A DNA stretch of 24,353 nt from a virus: the IMG/VR virus record IMGVR_UViG_3300025759_010933, positions 1 to 24,353 of that record. One strand, 5' to 3'. Below are positions 1 through 6,610 of the stretch, piece after piece. Position 1 is the first letter of the stretch, and each line of letters begins with the position of its first letter. The notes beneath the pieces are model-generated. The model had not been told where the DNA came from and made no database searches. It was given only the letters and a program-made list of their open reading frames with translations. Position numbers and translations under genes: made by a program.

Positions 1-1068
1 GCCAGCACCAGTTGCGCCAGTTTGACCAGTATTACCTTGCGAACCTATGGGTGAATTTTCGTAACTTAAACTACCGTCTGGATTGACTCCAAGACTATTA
101 AAAGTTCCATCTGGGTTAGTGAACCTAATACTTCCAGTGCTTATATATAAATCTTTAACTAGTTGGCCTGTTGACCCTATATCATACTCATTAGTGTCAG
201 CAGGTAAAAAGTTTCCATCTGCATCTTCTGACCAAAAAGAAAAAACTGACCCCGTGGGTCCAGTTTGTCCAGTAGCACCAGATTGGCCTACTCCAGTAGA
301 ACCTGTTTGACCAGTTTGACCAGTTTGACCAGTTTGACCAGTGTTACCGCTACTACCAGTTTTACCAGTATTCCCTTGACTGCCTACGCTACCAACAGCC
401 CCAGTTTGACCAGTAGCACCAGTATTCCCAGAGTTTCCCTGAGCACCTGTATTACCAACCGCTCCAGTTTGACCAGAGGCTCCAGTGTTCCCGCTTTGAC
501 CAGTTTGACCAACATTACCTTGAGGACCAGTTTGTCCAGTAGCACCAGTGGCTCCAGTATTTCCGCTCTGACCAGTTTGACCTATATCACCTTGAGAACC
601 AGTTTGACCAGTAGCACCAGTGGCTCCAGTATTTCCGCTCTGACCAGTTTGACCGATATCACCTTGAGAACCAGTTTGACCAGTAGCACCAGTTGCCCCT
701 GTTTGGCCTGAGTTACCACTAGCACCAGTCTCACCAGCACCTGTTTGACCAGTAGCACCACTTGATCCAGTATTACCAGTTTGACCTGTGACACCAGTCT
801 CACCAGCACCTGTTTGACCAGTAGCACCACTTAATCCAGTATTACCAGTTTGACCAGTAACACCACTTTCACCTGCACCTGTCGCACCTGTGTTACCAGT
901 CGCACCTTGTGGGCCTCTTAGACCCGTATCTACGGTTGGGGCCGCAGCAGTATCAGAAACAACATTTACAGACTGTCTTTCTGAAACTGTAACGCTTGCA
1001 GAAGTCGCGTCAGAATCCGTAACGACGCTAATAGCTTGTCTTCCTGATACTGTAACGTCTACAGACAT
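1..1068 (-). CDS. Collagen-like tail fibre protein, partial (C-terminus beyond window)
   Basis: This frame is open from an ATG at 1068 to the left edge, giving 356 residues with no stop, so the 3' end is missing. Residues 1-48 are a short beta-type head containing two similar copies of a V-x-V-T-V-S-x-R-Q motif. Residues about 49-272 are an almost unbroken Gly-X-Y array rich in GQT, GNT and GAT. Then comes a globular insert (about 273-342) with the motif [16 protein letters not shown], a pattern common in phage fibre and appendage proteins, after which Gly-X-Y repeats resume at the edge. Collagen-like arrays in phages form trimeric fibre stalks, so a receptor-binding or tail appendage role is likely. 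The start lies 1 nt after the stop of the 110-aa gene, so the two are probably co-translated. Open frames on other strands across this array are repeat artefacts. Confidence 0.85.
   Translation of the reverse strand, partial: MSVDVTVSGRQAISVVTDSDATSASVTVSERQSVNVVSDTAAAPTVDTGLRGPQGATGNTGATGAGESGVTGQTGNTGLSGATGQTGAGETGVTGQTGNTGSSGATGQTGAGETGASGNSGQTGATGATGQTGSQGDIGQTGQSGNTGATGATGQTGSQGDIGQTGQSGNTGATGATGQTGPQGNVGQTGQSGNTGASGQTGAVGNTGAQGNSGNTGATGQTGAVGSVGSQGNTGKTGSSGNTGQTGQTGQTGQTGSTGVGQSGATGQTGPTGSVFSFWSEDADGNFLPADTNEYDIGSTGQLVKDLYISTGSIRFTNPDGTFNSLGVNPDGSLSYENSPIGSQGNTGQTGATGAG
539..682 (-). repeat. 72-bp tandem repeat in the collagen array (two near-identical copies)
   Basis: Positions 539-610 and 611-682 are copies of one 72-bp unit that differ at a single base by eye (CCTATATC versus CCGATATC). 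A more diverged related stretch precedes them. The unit encodes 24 residues, eight Gly-X-Y triplets, so gain or loss of a copy stays in frame and changes only stalk length. Confidence 0.85.
723..860 (-). repeat. 69-bp tandem repeat in the collagen array
   Basis: A second in-frame repeat has unit starts at about 723 and 792, 69 bp apart, and encodes 23 residues containing GAGETG. The copies differ at a few positions (for example cttgatcc versus cttaatcc). It differs in period and sequence from the neighbouring 72-bp repeat, so the stalk seems to have grown by more than one duplication event. Confidence 0.75.
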
Positions 1069-1069
1069 A

Positions 1070-1402
1070 TTATGTCGTTACTTCTGGAAACACTAATATC
1101 TTACCATCAACAACATTTTCGGCGTAAGTCCCACTGTGTATCTCGACATTGTAGACAGCCTCACCAACTGGCAAAGTAGCGGTATTTGAAGCTAATATCT
1201 TTATATTTATCTGGCCACTTTGAGGAACCCCGCTATAAGGGGCCAAATCTATTAATGTACCAGTATCGCCGTATCGACGTTTAGCTTTTCCTCTTATACC
1301 ATACTGGTTTAAATCTATGAAGTCGCCATCGCTATCTTTAAGAGTAAAGGTAACAAAAAACTCAGATCCTTGTGTAATATTAAGATTATAGCTAGTCGCC
1401 AT
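1070..1402 (-). CDS. Small virion protein, probable tail or baseplate (BppU-like N-terminal type)
   Basis: This 110-aa protein opens with [21 protein letters not shown] and continues with [19 protein letters not shown]. The pattern (a 'QG-s-f-f' start, 'D-G-x-x-I-D-L-x-x-Y', then an R/K pair) resembles the small beta-sandwich domain found in many phage baseplate and fibre-attachment proteins. It has no signal peptide or membrane segment. It sits directly before the collagen-like fibre gene, with the stop TAA 1 nt before the next ATG, so it may be an adaptor or fibre-associated protein. A GTGTAATAATA promoter-like motif ends a few bases before the ATG, and no Shine-Dalgarno is seen. The family match is from memory of the pattern; the exact role is inferred. 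Confidence 0.7.
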   Translation of the reverse strand: MATSYNLNITQGSEFFVTFTLKDSDGDFIDLNQYGIRGKAKRRYGDTGTLIDLAPYSGVPQSGQINIKILASNTATLPVGEAVYNVEIHSGTYAENVVDGKILVFPEVTT

Positions 1403-1405
1403 AAA

Positions 1406-1416
1406 TATTATTACAC
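1406..1416 (-). promoter_or_regulatory. GTGTAATAATA promoter-like motif
   Basis: On the minus strand this reads GTGTAATAATA, a one-base-expanded version of the GTGTAATATA element, and ends 3 nt before the ATG at 1402. If it is a -10-type element, the transcript of the 110-aa and fibre genes would be essentially leaderless. Confidence 0.45.
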
Positions 1417-1439
1417 TTTTTTAACGATTTATTGAAAAA

Positions 1440-1796
1440 CTATCTACCTTCAGATAGTATTTTTAAGACTTCTGGCGATATATTGGGGGTGTCTTTTTTA
1501 TCTTCGATTGGTTTTTTGTAAGCCGATGAAAATTTTAAAAACTCTTTTAACAAAGTTCTAGTCAATAAATCTCTATTATCTACTGGTATTATACCTATAG
1601 ATGCAGCATGAGCGAATATATCTGACTTCGACATATCATCTAACTTAGCCTTATATTCTTTATCGCAAAGAGTGCCATACTTACTAAGACCATCGTCACC
1701 CCAAATTTGATCTAACGTGGTTGGTTGGACTTTCTCTTCTTTACCGTGAGCCTGAGAAATGTCAGTTAACTTTTCAGCTTTTTTTCTTCTACCCAT
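1440..1796 (-). CDS. Hypothetical protein (118 aa), basic N-terminus, after the capsid gene
   Basis: I do not recognise a named family with certainty. The N-terminus is basic (MGRRKKAEK), and the middle (about residues 52-86) has a predicted helical segment, DMSKSDIFAHAASIGIIPVDNRDLLTRTL, broken here only by description: it runs Asp-Met to Leu and resembles small SAP/LEM-like helix-extended-helix modules. The C-terminus is Lys/Glu-rich. It lies after the capsid terminator and carries its own upstream GTGTAA motif. In many phages the first gene after the major capsid gene encodes a head-completion or neck component, which is a plausible but unproven role here. Confidence 0.65.
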   Translation of the reverse strand: MGRRKKAEKLTDISQAHGKEEKVQPTTLDQIWGDDGLSKYGTLCDKEYKAKLDDMSKSDIFAHAASIGIIPVDNRDLLTRTLLKEFLKFSSAYKKPIEDKKDTPNISPEVLKILSEGR

Positions 1797-1803
1797 AATG
1801 CTT

Positions 1804-1813
1804 AAACTTACAC
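1804..1813 (-). promoter_or_regulatory. GTGTAAGTTT promoter-like motif after the capsid terminator
   Basis: The minus strand reads GTGTAAGTTT, a divergent copy of GTGTAATATA. It begins about 32 nt after the T-run of the intrinsic terminator and ends 7 nt before the ATG at 1796. The terminator-then-motif order fits re-initiation of transcription. Confidence 0.45.
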
Positions 1814-1844
1814 TATTTTTACAAAAAAGCGAATAAAAATAAAT

Positions 1845-1871
1845 AAAAAACCCCGCCCGAAGGCGGGGTTT
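1845..1871 (-). terminator. Strong intrinsic terminator after the major capsid gene
   Basis: On the minus strand, AAACCCCGCC, loop TTCG, GGCGGGGTTT form a perfect 10-bp stem closed by a stable UUCG tetraloop and followed by a T-run. It starts about 23 nt after the capsid stop codon. This is the most GC-rich hairpin in the window. Confidence 0.95.
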
Positions 1872-1894
1872 GAATTTCGAAACTAACTAATTTC

Positions 1895-3034
1895 TTAGCT
1901 AGCGTCAAGGAAGATACCAGCAACGGCACGGGCGTCAACAAGAACGCGACCTTCTTCCAATGATCCGTAGAAACCTTGCTTGTCCATACGGTTGATAGCA
2001 AACTGCTCGTCAGGAATAGCAGTAAAGGTAGAACCAGTATCTGCGTTACGAGCGATAGGACGAACGAAAGCGCCCTTACTGTTATCAACACCAACCAAGA
2101 TTTGATCGGCTGATCCGTCGAACTGCTGTCCACCAGTATTATCATGCTTCTTATAAGCAGTAGTTCCAGCGAACGTATCGAACAAGGTGTTGTACTTCTG
2201 ACCAACGCCAAGCTCATTCAACTCAGTGATGTTAACACCAAAGATCTCTTGGGAACCAGCAGATCTATAGATGTCGTCACGGATATTGTCTGGCAAGTCG
2301 GTGTGAGTTCTGCCAGCATTGTTGTCAGCGCCACCAACGGCATTGTAAGCAAATGCACGGATGTTAGCTTTAACTTCAGGACTTACGAATAAGTCAGTTA
2401 CACCTTGACTATAAGCGTCAGAAGGAGTACCACCAGCAAAAGAAGAGTTGATGCGCTTCATACGAGTCATCAAATCATTCAAAGAACCGATGTTGAAGTT
2501 ACTTTGGCTAGCTTCACGAACAACGTGCTGATAAGCAGTACCGTCAACATCAGTTGATGCCTCGGCCAAGCCCTTCATAACAACAGACCAAGCATTACGC
2601 TCTTGCTTAACAAGAACTTCTTGGGCCATGCGTTCAACAGCCTTGCTGACAACATCCAAACGAGCCTTGCGAGCATAACGTTTGTTAAAGCTAACAGCAG
2701 AATCCAAACGATAAGTAGCGATTTTCAATTCGCTCATGCCTTCAACATAAGAAGAAGGAAGACCACCAGCTAAGTTTTGGCTCCATACGGTTACAAAACC
2801 TTTGCCTTCATTGTAGTACAAATCAAGTGGGTAACTTGGGTTATCATCCTCATCATAAGGAGCGTCAGTGTAGATCGAGGAAGCGGTAGCGGCTTGATAG
2901 ATAACCTTCTGGACCACTGGTCCCAAGAAAGCGGCAAAAGCCTCGGATGCTTCTCTAGCTACAGCAGGATCTTTAGAACCCATTGCGCGAATGAGTTCTA
3001 CTTGCTCTGGAGTATTTTTTAATTGTAATCTCAT
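1895..3034 (-). CDS. Major capsid protein
   Basis: The 379-aa length, the position between a decoration protein and a strong terminator, and the lack of Cys-rich or catalytic motifs fit a HK97-fold major capsid protein. Residues 1-60 are a helical N-terminal arm (NTPEQVELIRAMGSKDP, then ASEAFAAFLGPVVQKVIYQ). A segment with EGMSELKIATYRLDSAVSF follows, then a helix RKARLDVVSKAVERMAQEV typical of the E-loop/spine-helix region. A strong Shine-Dalgarno, GAGGAG, precedes the ATG, unlike most genes here. Codon use is more GC-rich and less A/T-ending than in neighbouring genes, consistent with very high expression. The scaffold/protease gene lies two genes upstream. I could not confirm the fold without a profile search. 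Confidence 0.85.
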   Translation of the reverse strand: MRLQLKNTPEQVELIRAMGSKDPAVAREASEAFAAFLGPVVQKVIYQAATASSIYTDAPYDEDDNPSYPLDLYYNEGKGFVTVWSQNLAGGLPSSYVEGMSELKIATYRLDSAVSFNKRYARKARLDVVSKAVERMAQEVLVKQERNAWSVVMKGLAEASTDVDGTAYQHVVREASQSNFNIGSLNDLMTRMKRINSSFAGGTPSDAYSQGVTDLFVSPEVKANIRAFAYNAVGGADNNAGRTHTDLPDNIRDDIYRSAGSQEIFGVNITELNELGVGQKYNTLFDTFAGTTAYKKHDNTGGQQFDGSADQILVGVDNSKGAFVRPIARNADTGSTFTAIPDEQFAINRMDKQGFYGSLEEGRVLVDARAVAGIFLDAS

Positions 3035-3053
3035 TTTAAATTCTCCTCTGTAA

Positions 3054-3590
3054 TTAGAGTTCTAATTTGATTAAAACGACGCCATCAGAATCTGGAGCAC
3101 CAAGAGCCTGACCGACTTTAGTACCAGCAGAACCAGTAGTGATTTCACCACCAGCAGCGGTGTAAAGAGCAGTACCTCCTACTGGAGATTGGGCTGCTAA
3201 AGTAGCACCACTGTAAAGGAATACACCTTTAGTAGCAACTGGAACGGCTTGTCCACTCAAGGCAACGTCCATTTCAGCGGCCTTGCGAGGATTGAATTTC
3301 AATTTTTCACCGTTTTCATCTTCTTCTTTTACATCGTGTAAAAGGATACCAAAAGGGGTGTCAGCAGCACCGCAATCAGCAACAGCCGCTGCAACGCCGT
3401 AACGCTCAGAAACAGTGTTGTTGAAAGCGCTACCAACGTCTCCCAAGAGTTCGATTTCGTCGGTGGATTTCCAACCATTGCCCATGATTTTGACAAGCGT
3501 GCCTTTATCAACAGGAATGGTTCCGCTATATTTGAAGAGATTTACAACGTCGTGTTCGTCGTAGTCTCTGAATGGTCTTAGTGTAGGCAT
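3054..3590 (-). CDS. Capsid decoration/head stabilisation protein
   Basis: This 178-aa protein lies between scaffold and capsid genes, the usual place for a head decoration protein. It is Gly/Ala/Val/Thr-rich with predicted beta strands, contains GTLVKIMGN and GQAVPVATKGVFLYSG, and ends in a beta-rich segment (GTKVGQALG, then DGVVLIKLEL). This 'constant value, then image- or parameter-like beta repeats' layout is typical of small trimeric capsid cement proteins. The start has a clear TAGGAG Shine-Dalgarno. Base composition is richer in G+C than the flanking genes, as for the capsid gene. The specific family is not certain. Confidence 0.7.
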   Translation of the reverse strand: MPTLRPFRDYDEHDVVNLFKYSGTIPVDKGTLVKIMGNGWKSTDEIELLGDVGSAFNNTVSERYGVAAAVADCGAADTPFGILLHDVKEEDENGEKLKFNPRKAAEMDVALSGQAVPVATKGVFLYSGATLAAQSPVGGTALYTAAGGEITTGSAGTKVGQALGAPDSDGVVLIKLEL

Positions 3591-3608
3591 ATTAAATATC
3601 TCCTAAAA

Positions 3609-4262
3609 TTACTTAATTTCATAACCCTCTTCTAACGAAAAGGCTGACTTATATTTTTCAATTAAAGTTGGCTCGGAAGCTTCGCTTGTAGTAGGAATTT
3701 CGCTCTTAGCCTCAACAGCATTATCAATAGCTTCTTCAACTACCGCTTCTGCTGGGGTTTCTTGAGCAACAACTTCTTCTTCTACCTGCTCGGTTTCTTC
3801 AGCAACGGACTCTTCTTGAACTTCTTCAGCTTGATCTTCTGCCTTTACTGTTAAAAGCATACCCATTTTGCTGGAGTAGGTCTCGAAAGACTCCTCGTCT
3901 AATTCTTGAATTTCAGAAGCAATCAAAGAGCGAACATCATCACTCAACTCATACTTCTCATCAAACATAGACATGCGCTGGTTGAATTTCTCTTCAGCTT
4001 CTTTAGCTGCTACCTCGCTTTTGATTTGATCTAAAGATTCGGAAATCTTATCGAAGTCCTCTTTAAGCTTGGTGTGCTCTTCTAATAGTTGCTGATGTTC
4101 TTCTTGAGATGCCTGAAGTTTTCTTTCCACTTCTTCTTTCTCGGAAACAAATTGCTCAGAAGCTTTCTTAAACTCCTGCTCAATAAAGTCCGATACTACA
4201 GAAGCTTTGAGATCTTTCAAGTTCTCATCGGTAATATCTTTGATTGATTCTATCTTATCCAT
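3609..4262 (-). CDS. Nested in-frame scaffold protein (internal start)
   Basis: Inside the protease gene, Met296 (ATG at 4262-4260) follows AAGGA with a 7-nt spacer. It sits exactly at the junction between the protease and the coiled-coil region. Translation from here gives 217 aa containing only the scaffold. Lambda C/Nu3 and similar phages use this arrangement to make excess scaffold relative to protease. The sequence shows the Shine-Dalgarno and the domain boundary; use of the start is inferred. Confidence 0.6.
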   Translation of the reverse strand: MDKIESIKDITDENLKDLKASVVSDFIEQEFKKASEQFVSEKEEVERKLQASQEEHQQLLEEHTKLKEDFDKISESLDQIKSEVAAKEAEEKFNQRMSMFDEKYELSDDVRSLIASEIQELDEESFETYSSKMGMLLTVKAEDQAEEVQEESVAEETEQVEEEVVAQETPAEAVVEEAIDNAVEAKSEIPTTSEASEPTLIEKYKSAFSLEEGYEIK

Positions 4263-5147
4263 AATAGATTCCTTATTAGTTTTTACATTATTTTCTTGTA
4301 AATGGGAACTTTTTTCTGCATTTTTTTCTAAATTTGCAGCTATATCCACTTGTTCACAAGATTCTGCTTCAGACTCATCTGCATTGGCGGACTCGTAAGA
4401 TTGTTTTGTTACCACTCCTTTTACGTCAGCGGCTGGGTTTTCGGTTAAACCGATGCCCAATGGTAATACATTATTAATGACTTGTCTATATATTTTCTTG
4501 CCATTTTTCAAAGTACCAGAACCACCAAATGCTCTTAGGTACTTTTTATACTTGCTTACATCTTCCGAGTTAGAGAATATCTCTGCATATTCTATGTTTT
4601 TATCCTCTTCCTCTAAAGCAACTATATTATATTCGCTAAATCCTAGCTCCCAACTTGCTGATACCTTCATGTAAGACTCGCTAGTGGGATCGCTTGCTTC
4701 TTCAATTATCGCGGCTAATTTAGAGTTTACTATCTTCCAAACTACACCGCCTAAAGCAACGTTAAAGGGTCCATTGTACTCAGATAGCTCTTCTTTTGCA
4801 ATTGGCTTATCCGTGCCAAATTCAGTAAACCCTACAGTTAGTATAACACCAACTACTTTTTCTCTATTGTGCTCTATATTTATTGGTTTATTTATGAAGT
4901 ACTCACTCATAGCCAATGCTGTTTGAGTATCAACTACATCATGATTTTTATTAACTCTATTAGCTACACAGGCGTTGAAAGCTACTGGCAGTAAATCTAT
5001 GTTCTTTTCTACATCTATTTCTGGTATTATCTCGCCTATTTCAATCAAGCTAGCTAAAGCTAGATACTTATCTTTTTGTTCATTAACCAAAGGTTTTATG
5101 TTTGAACTAAAGATCGTTCTGTATTTAAAGTCTTCCATTTTAGCCAT
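3609..5147 (-). CDS. Prohead protease with C-terminal scaffold domain
   Basis: This 512-aa protein has two parts. Residues 1-250 look like a prohead maturation protease: NKPINIEHNRE (His93 candidate), KVSASWELG (Ser163 or Ser165 candidate) and GLTENPAADV near 234-243, in the order seen in serine-type phage prohead proteases. Residues about 296-512 are a scaffold: a long Glu/Lys-rich coiled coil (about 315-400), then a low-complexity acidic V/E/A stretch and a short C-terminal domain ending in YKSAFSLEEGYEIK. The protease would cleave the scaffold and capsid arms during maturation. The full-length ATG follows a GTGTAATATA motif and an AAAGGA Shine-Dalgarno. Catalytic residues are my alignment by eye. 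Confidence 0.85.
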   Translation of the reverse strand: MAKMEDFKYRTIFSSNIKPLVNEQKDKYLALASLIEIGEIIPEIDVEKNIDLLPVAFNACVANRVNKNHDVVDTQTALAMSEYFINKPINIEHNREKVVGVILTVGFTEFGTDKPIAKEELSEYNGPFNVALGGVVWKIVNSKLAAIIEEASDPTSESYMKVSASWELGFSEYNIVALEEEDKNIEYAEIFSNSEDVSKYKKYLRAFGGSGTLKNGKKIYRQVINNVLPLGIGLTENPAADVKGVVTKQSYESANADESEAESCEQVDIAANLEKNAEKSSHLQENNVKTNKESIMDKIESIKDITDENLKDLKASVVSDFIEQEFKKASEQFVSEKEEVERKLQASQEEHQQLLEEHTKLKEDFDKISESLDQIKSEVAAKEAEEKFNQRMSMFDEKYELSDDVRSLIASEIQELDEESFETYSSKMGMLLTVKAEDQAEEVQEESVAEETEQVEEEVVAQETPAEAVVEEAIDNAVEAKSEIPTTSEASEPTLIEKYKSAFSLEEGYEIK

Positions 5148-5166
5148 TTTTTAAAAATCCTTTTAG

Positions 5167-5176
5167 TATATTACAC
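5167..5176 (-). promoter_or_regulatory. GTGTAATATA promoter-like motif (protease gene)
   Basis: This exact minus-strand GTGTAATATA, preceded by TTTTG, ends 19 nt before the ATG at 5147, with the AAAGGA Shine-Dalgarno in between. It lies in the gap between the 147-aa gene and the protease gene. Confidence 0.6.
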
Positions 5177-5191
5177 CAAAACTTCATATTA

Positions 5192-5635
5192 TTAGTATAA
5201 AATATACGACATTTGATTTTTTGGTTCTATATACAAATCATCTATGTCGGTAATATTGAAATCTTTCAAAAACTCATCGCAGTCTTTAGACGCTTCGGTT
5301 ATATCATTTTCATCTGGAGCGAATGGTTTGGAGTAATCAAACTTTTTATCAACCATTCTTAAATACATTACAATCGAAGCCACGGACCATACTTTAAGGT
5401 CTTTTACGTGATCTTGTTCTTTAAAGGTTGCGTTGGAATTACAGAATACTTCTTTTAAAGTATTATACGATACTTTTCTATCGCTTTGTGAATTATGGTT
5501 TTTCTGTTTTGTTTTTAAGAGGTCTACCACTCTTATAGAAGCGTCTATATCGTTTTGCAAACTTGCAGCTTGCTCGAAGCCTTTTGTATTTACTTCGATC
5601 TCTATACTTTGCTGCTTTTCCTGTTCTTGGTGCAT
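5192..5635 (-). CDS. Hypothetical protein (147 aa), acidic C-terminus
   Basis: I do not recognise this protein. It is hydrophilic and mainly helical, with Gln/Glu-rich residues 1-30, a central segment SYNTLKEVFCNSN, then LKVWSVASIVMYLRMVDKKFD and an acidic tail rich in Asp (DFNITDIDDLYIE). It has no signal peptide or membrane segment. It is the first gene after an intrinsic terminator, has a GTGTAA-type motif just upstream and precedes the protease/scaffold gene, so a virion-assembly function is plausible from context only. The ATG at 5635 is preceded by AGAGCAAG, a weak purine stretch. Confidence 0.6.
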   Translation of the reverse strand: MHQEQEKQQSIEIEVNTKGFEQAASLQNDIDASIRVVDLLKTKQKNHNSQSDRKVSYNTLKEVFCNSNATFKEQDHVKDLKVWSVASIVMYLRMVDKKFDYSKPFAPDENDITEASKDCDEFLKDFNITDIDDLYIEPKNQMSYILY

Positions 5636-5644
5636 CTTGCTCTA

Positions 5645-5654
5645 TAAGTTACAC
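5645..5654 (-). promoter_or_regulatory. GTGTAACTTA promoter-like motif after a terminator
   Basis: The minus strand reads GTGTAACTTA. It ends 9 nt before the ATG at 5635 and starts about 40 nt beyond the terminator's T-run. This is the second case of an intrinsic terminator followed at once by a GTGTAA element. Confidence 0.45.
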
Positions 5655-5694
5655 AAATAATAGAGCAAAAAAATTAAAAAACAAATATTTTTTC

Positions 5695-5724
5695 AAAAAA
5701 AAAGGCCACTCTAAAAAGAGTGGC
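5695..5724 (-). terminator. Intrinsic terminator after the lysis-type cluster
   Basis: On the minus strand, GCCACTC (5724-5718), loop TTTTTA, GAGTGGC (5711-5705) form a 7-bp stem followed by a long T-run. It lies about 23 nt after the stop of the 71-aa lipoprotein gene. Confidence 0.93.
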
Positions 5725-5747
5725 TTGTAAATCACACTAAGTTATTA

Positions 5748-5963
5748 TTACTTAGCTTCTTTAACAGTCGGGAACGGAATGTTCACATCCACTAATGGAG
5801 CAGTAGCATTGATGCCCTTCTTCGTCACACCGAAGTTTAAAACAGCATCTTTATTTGCACCTGCGCCAACCGTCACAGAAGGAAGGTTTTGACTGGATGC
5901 ACAACCTACGCCGATAAAAATCGCCGCACCGAGTGTTAGTAATGTTAGGATATATTTCTTCAT
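5748..5963 (-). CDS. Small putative lipoprotein (71 aa)
   Basis: The protein starts MKKYILTLLTLGAAIFIGVG followed by Cys21. This is a Lys-Lys n-region, a hydrophobic core and a lipobox-like site, although Gly rather than Leu stands at -3, so lipidation is less certain than a signal peptide. The mature part is about 50 residues, Val/Asn-rich and probably beta, with no recognised domain. It ends the cluster that contains the holin and another lipoprotein and is followed by a terminator. Possible roles are outer-membrane disruption, superinfection exclusion or accessory lysis; none can be chosen from sequence. Confidence 0.6.
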   Translation of the reverse strand: MKKYILTLLTLGAAIFIGVGCASSQNLPSVTVGAGANKDAVLNFGVTKKGINATAPLVDVNIPFPTVKEAK

Positions 5964-6012
5964 AACAATGAACTGATCTATAAGGTAAAGGTTTTATAAA
6001 AAGAAGTCAATA

Positions 6013-6234
6013 CTAATCAGTGGGTAATCCACCTGCGTACCATCCCTCTGGTAACTTTACTTTATTCTTGGAAAGTACCCATTCCCCGTTTTTTTGAACG
6101 TAGACTCTACCTGAGACATCTGGGCCTATCCGAACTAAATTAGATTGAGTATCAACAAAAACAACTCTTGTTGACCCACAGCCAGCAAATAGTAGAGACA
6201 TTAAGATTAAAAATAAAATAATAATTTTTTTCAT
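6013..6234 (-). CDS. Small lipoprotein, possible o-spanin-type lysis protein (73 aa)
   Basis: I place the start at the ATG at 6234, not at an earlier in-frame ATG at 6276, because the earlier stretch is the out-of-frame tail of the 52-aa gene. The protein then begins MKKIIILFLILMSLLFAG with Cys20 in a good lipobox (LFAGC). The mature part contains STRVVFVDTQ, LVRIGPDVSGRVYV, NGEWVLSKNKV and LPEGWYAG, a pattern I associate with a small lipoprotein family near phage lysis genes. Its ATG overlaps the stop of the 52-aa gene as ATGA, indicating translational coupling. Outer-membrane spanin activity is inferred from size, lipobox and neighbours. Confidence 0.65.
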   Translation of the reverse strand: MKKIIILFLILMSLLFAGCGSTRVVFVDTQSNLVRIGPDVSGRVYVQKNGEWVLSKNKVKLPEGWYAGGLPTD

Positions 6235-6389
6235 TTTTTTAGATTTTTTTCTTGCTCTTCTATTCTTTCGCGCCATCTGTCTTTCAAGTCTTTGGGTGTT
6301 GTATCTGCATCGGTAGCCTTAGTATCTTTTTTTACTTCAGCGGAAAGCCACTCTAACAGGGCTTTAAATAATGCAGATAACCAAGACAT
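6231..6389 (-). CDS. Small lysis-associated protein (52 aa)
   Basis: This short gene begins at ATG 6389, 5 nt after the holin stop, and ends with a TGA that overlaps the next ATG. The protein starts MSWLSALFKALLEWLSAEVK, an amphipathic or weakly membrane-active helix. A Thr/Asp linker and a charged C-terminus (KDRWRERIEEQEKN) follow. The Trp/Leu-rich helix and the K-D-R-W-R segment recur in small phage proteins coded next to holins. It could be an inner-membrane partner of the lipoprotein or a holin regulator. Tight packing on both sides supports a real gene. Confidence 0.7.
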   Translation of the reverse strand: MSWLSALFKALLEWLSAEVKKDTKATDADTTPKDLKDRWRERIEEQEKNLKK

Positions 6390-6394
6390 TTAGA

Positions 6395-6604
6395 CTATTG
6401 CTTTTTAGCTAGACCTCTGGAAATGGTATAACCTAAAGCTGCGGCTGTACTGCAAATGAATCCAAATATCTTATCTGCATTTGATGCACCCTCTGGGTCT
6501 ACGACTCCTGCTCCCCACAAAAGAGAGCAAACCGTCACCGCAACTGTGATCCAGAATTCTGTAGTCTTATATCCTTGTTTTGGTTCTTTATTATTAGTAG
6601 GCAT
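6395..6604 (-). CDS. Holin-like membrane protein (69 aa)
   Basis: The protein has a hydrophilic N-terminus ending in GYKTTEFWITVAVTVCSLLWG, then a turn (VVDPEGASNADK), a second hydrophobic segment (IFGFICSTAAALGYTISR) and a basic tail GLAKKQ. Two membrane segments and the K-T-T-E-F-W entry motif match a common phage holin group that permeabilises the inner membrane at lysis. It sits 6 nt after the tubulin-like gene and before two further small lysis-type genes. No endolysin is encoded in the window, so the muralytic enzyme must lie elsewhere. Confidence 0.75.
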   Translation of the reverse strand: MPTNNKEPKQGYKTTEFWITVAVTVCSLLWGAGVVDPEGASNADKIFGFICSTAAALGYTISRGLAKKQ

Positions 6605-6610
6605 AATATA

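Noticed and set aside
265-830. Open frames on both strands with Thr/Ser/Leu- or Leu/Val-rich translations
   Set aside because: They are alternate-frame readings of the collagen Gly-X-Y repeat; the real frame is minus, from 1068 to the edge.
1-930. Repeat array as CRISPR
   Set aside because: Repeats are in-frame codons for Gly-X-Y triplets with no constant spacer length and no cas genes.
1374-1383. Plus-strand GTGTAATATT resembling the promoter element
   Set aside because: It lies inside the 110-aa minus-strand gene with no plus-strand gene downstream.
1819-2217. 132-aa minus-strand frame overlapping the capsid gene and terminator
   Set aside because: Leu/Ser-rich shadow in another frame that reads through the terminator hairpin.
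6235-6276. Longer start for the 73-aa lipoprotein (MARKNRRARKK...)
   Set aside because: The extension overlaps the 52-aa gene out of frame and would place basic residues before the signal peptide; the ATGA-coupled start is better.
5748-6604. Endolysin within the lysis-type cluster
   Set aside because: None of these small proteins has amidase, lysozyme or peptidase motifs.
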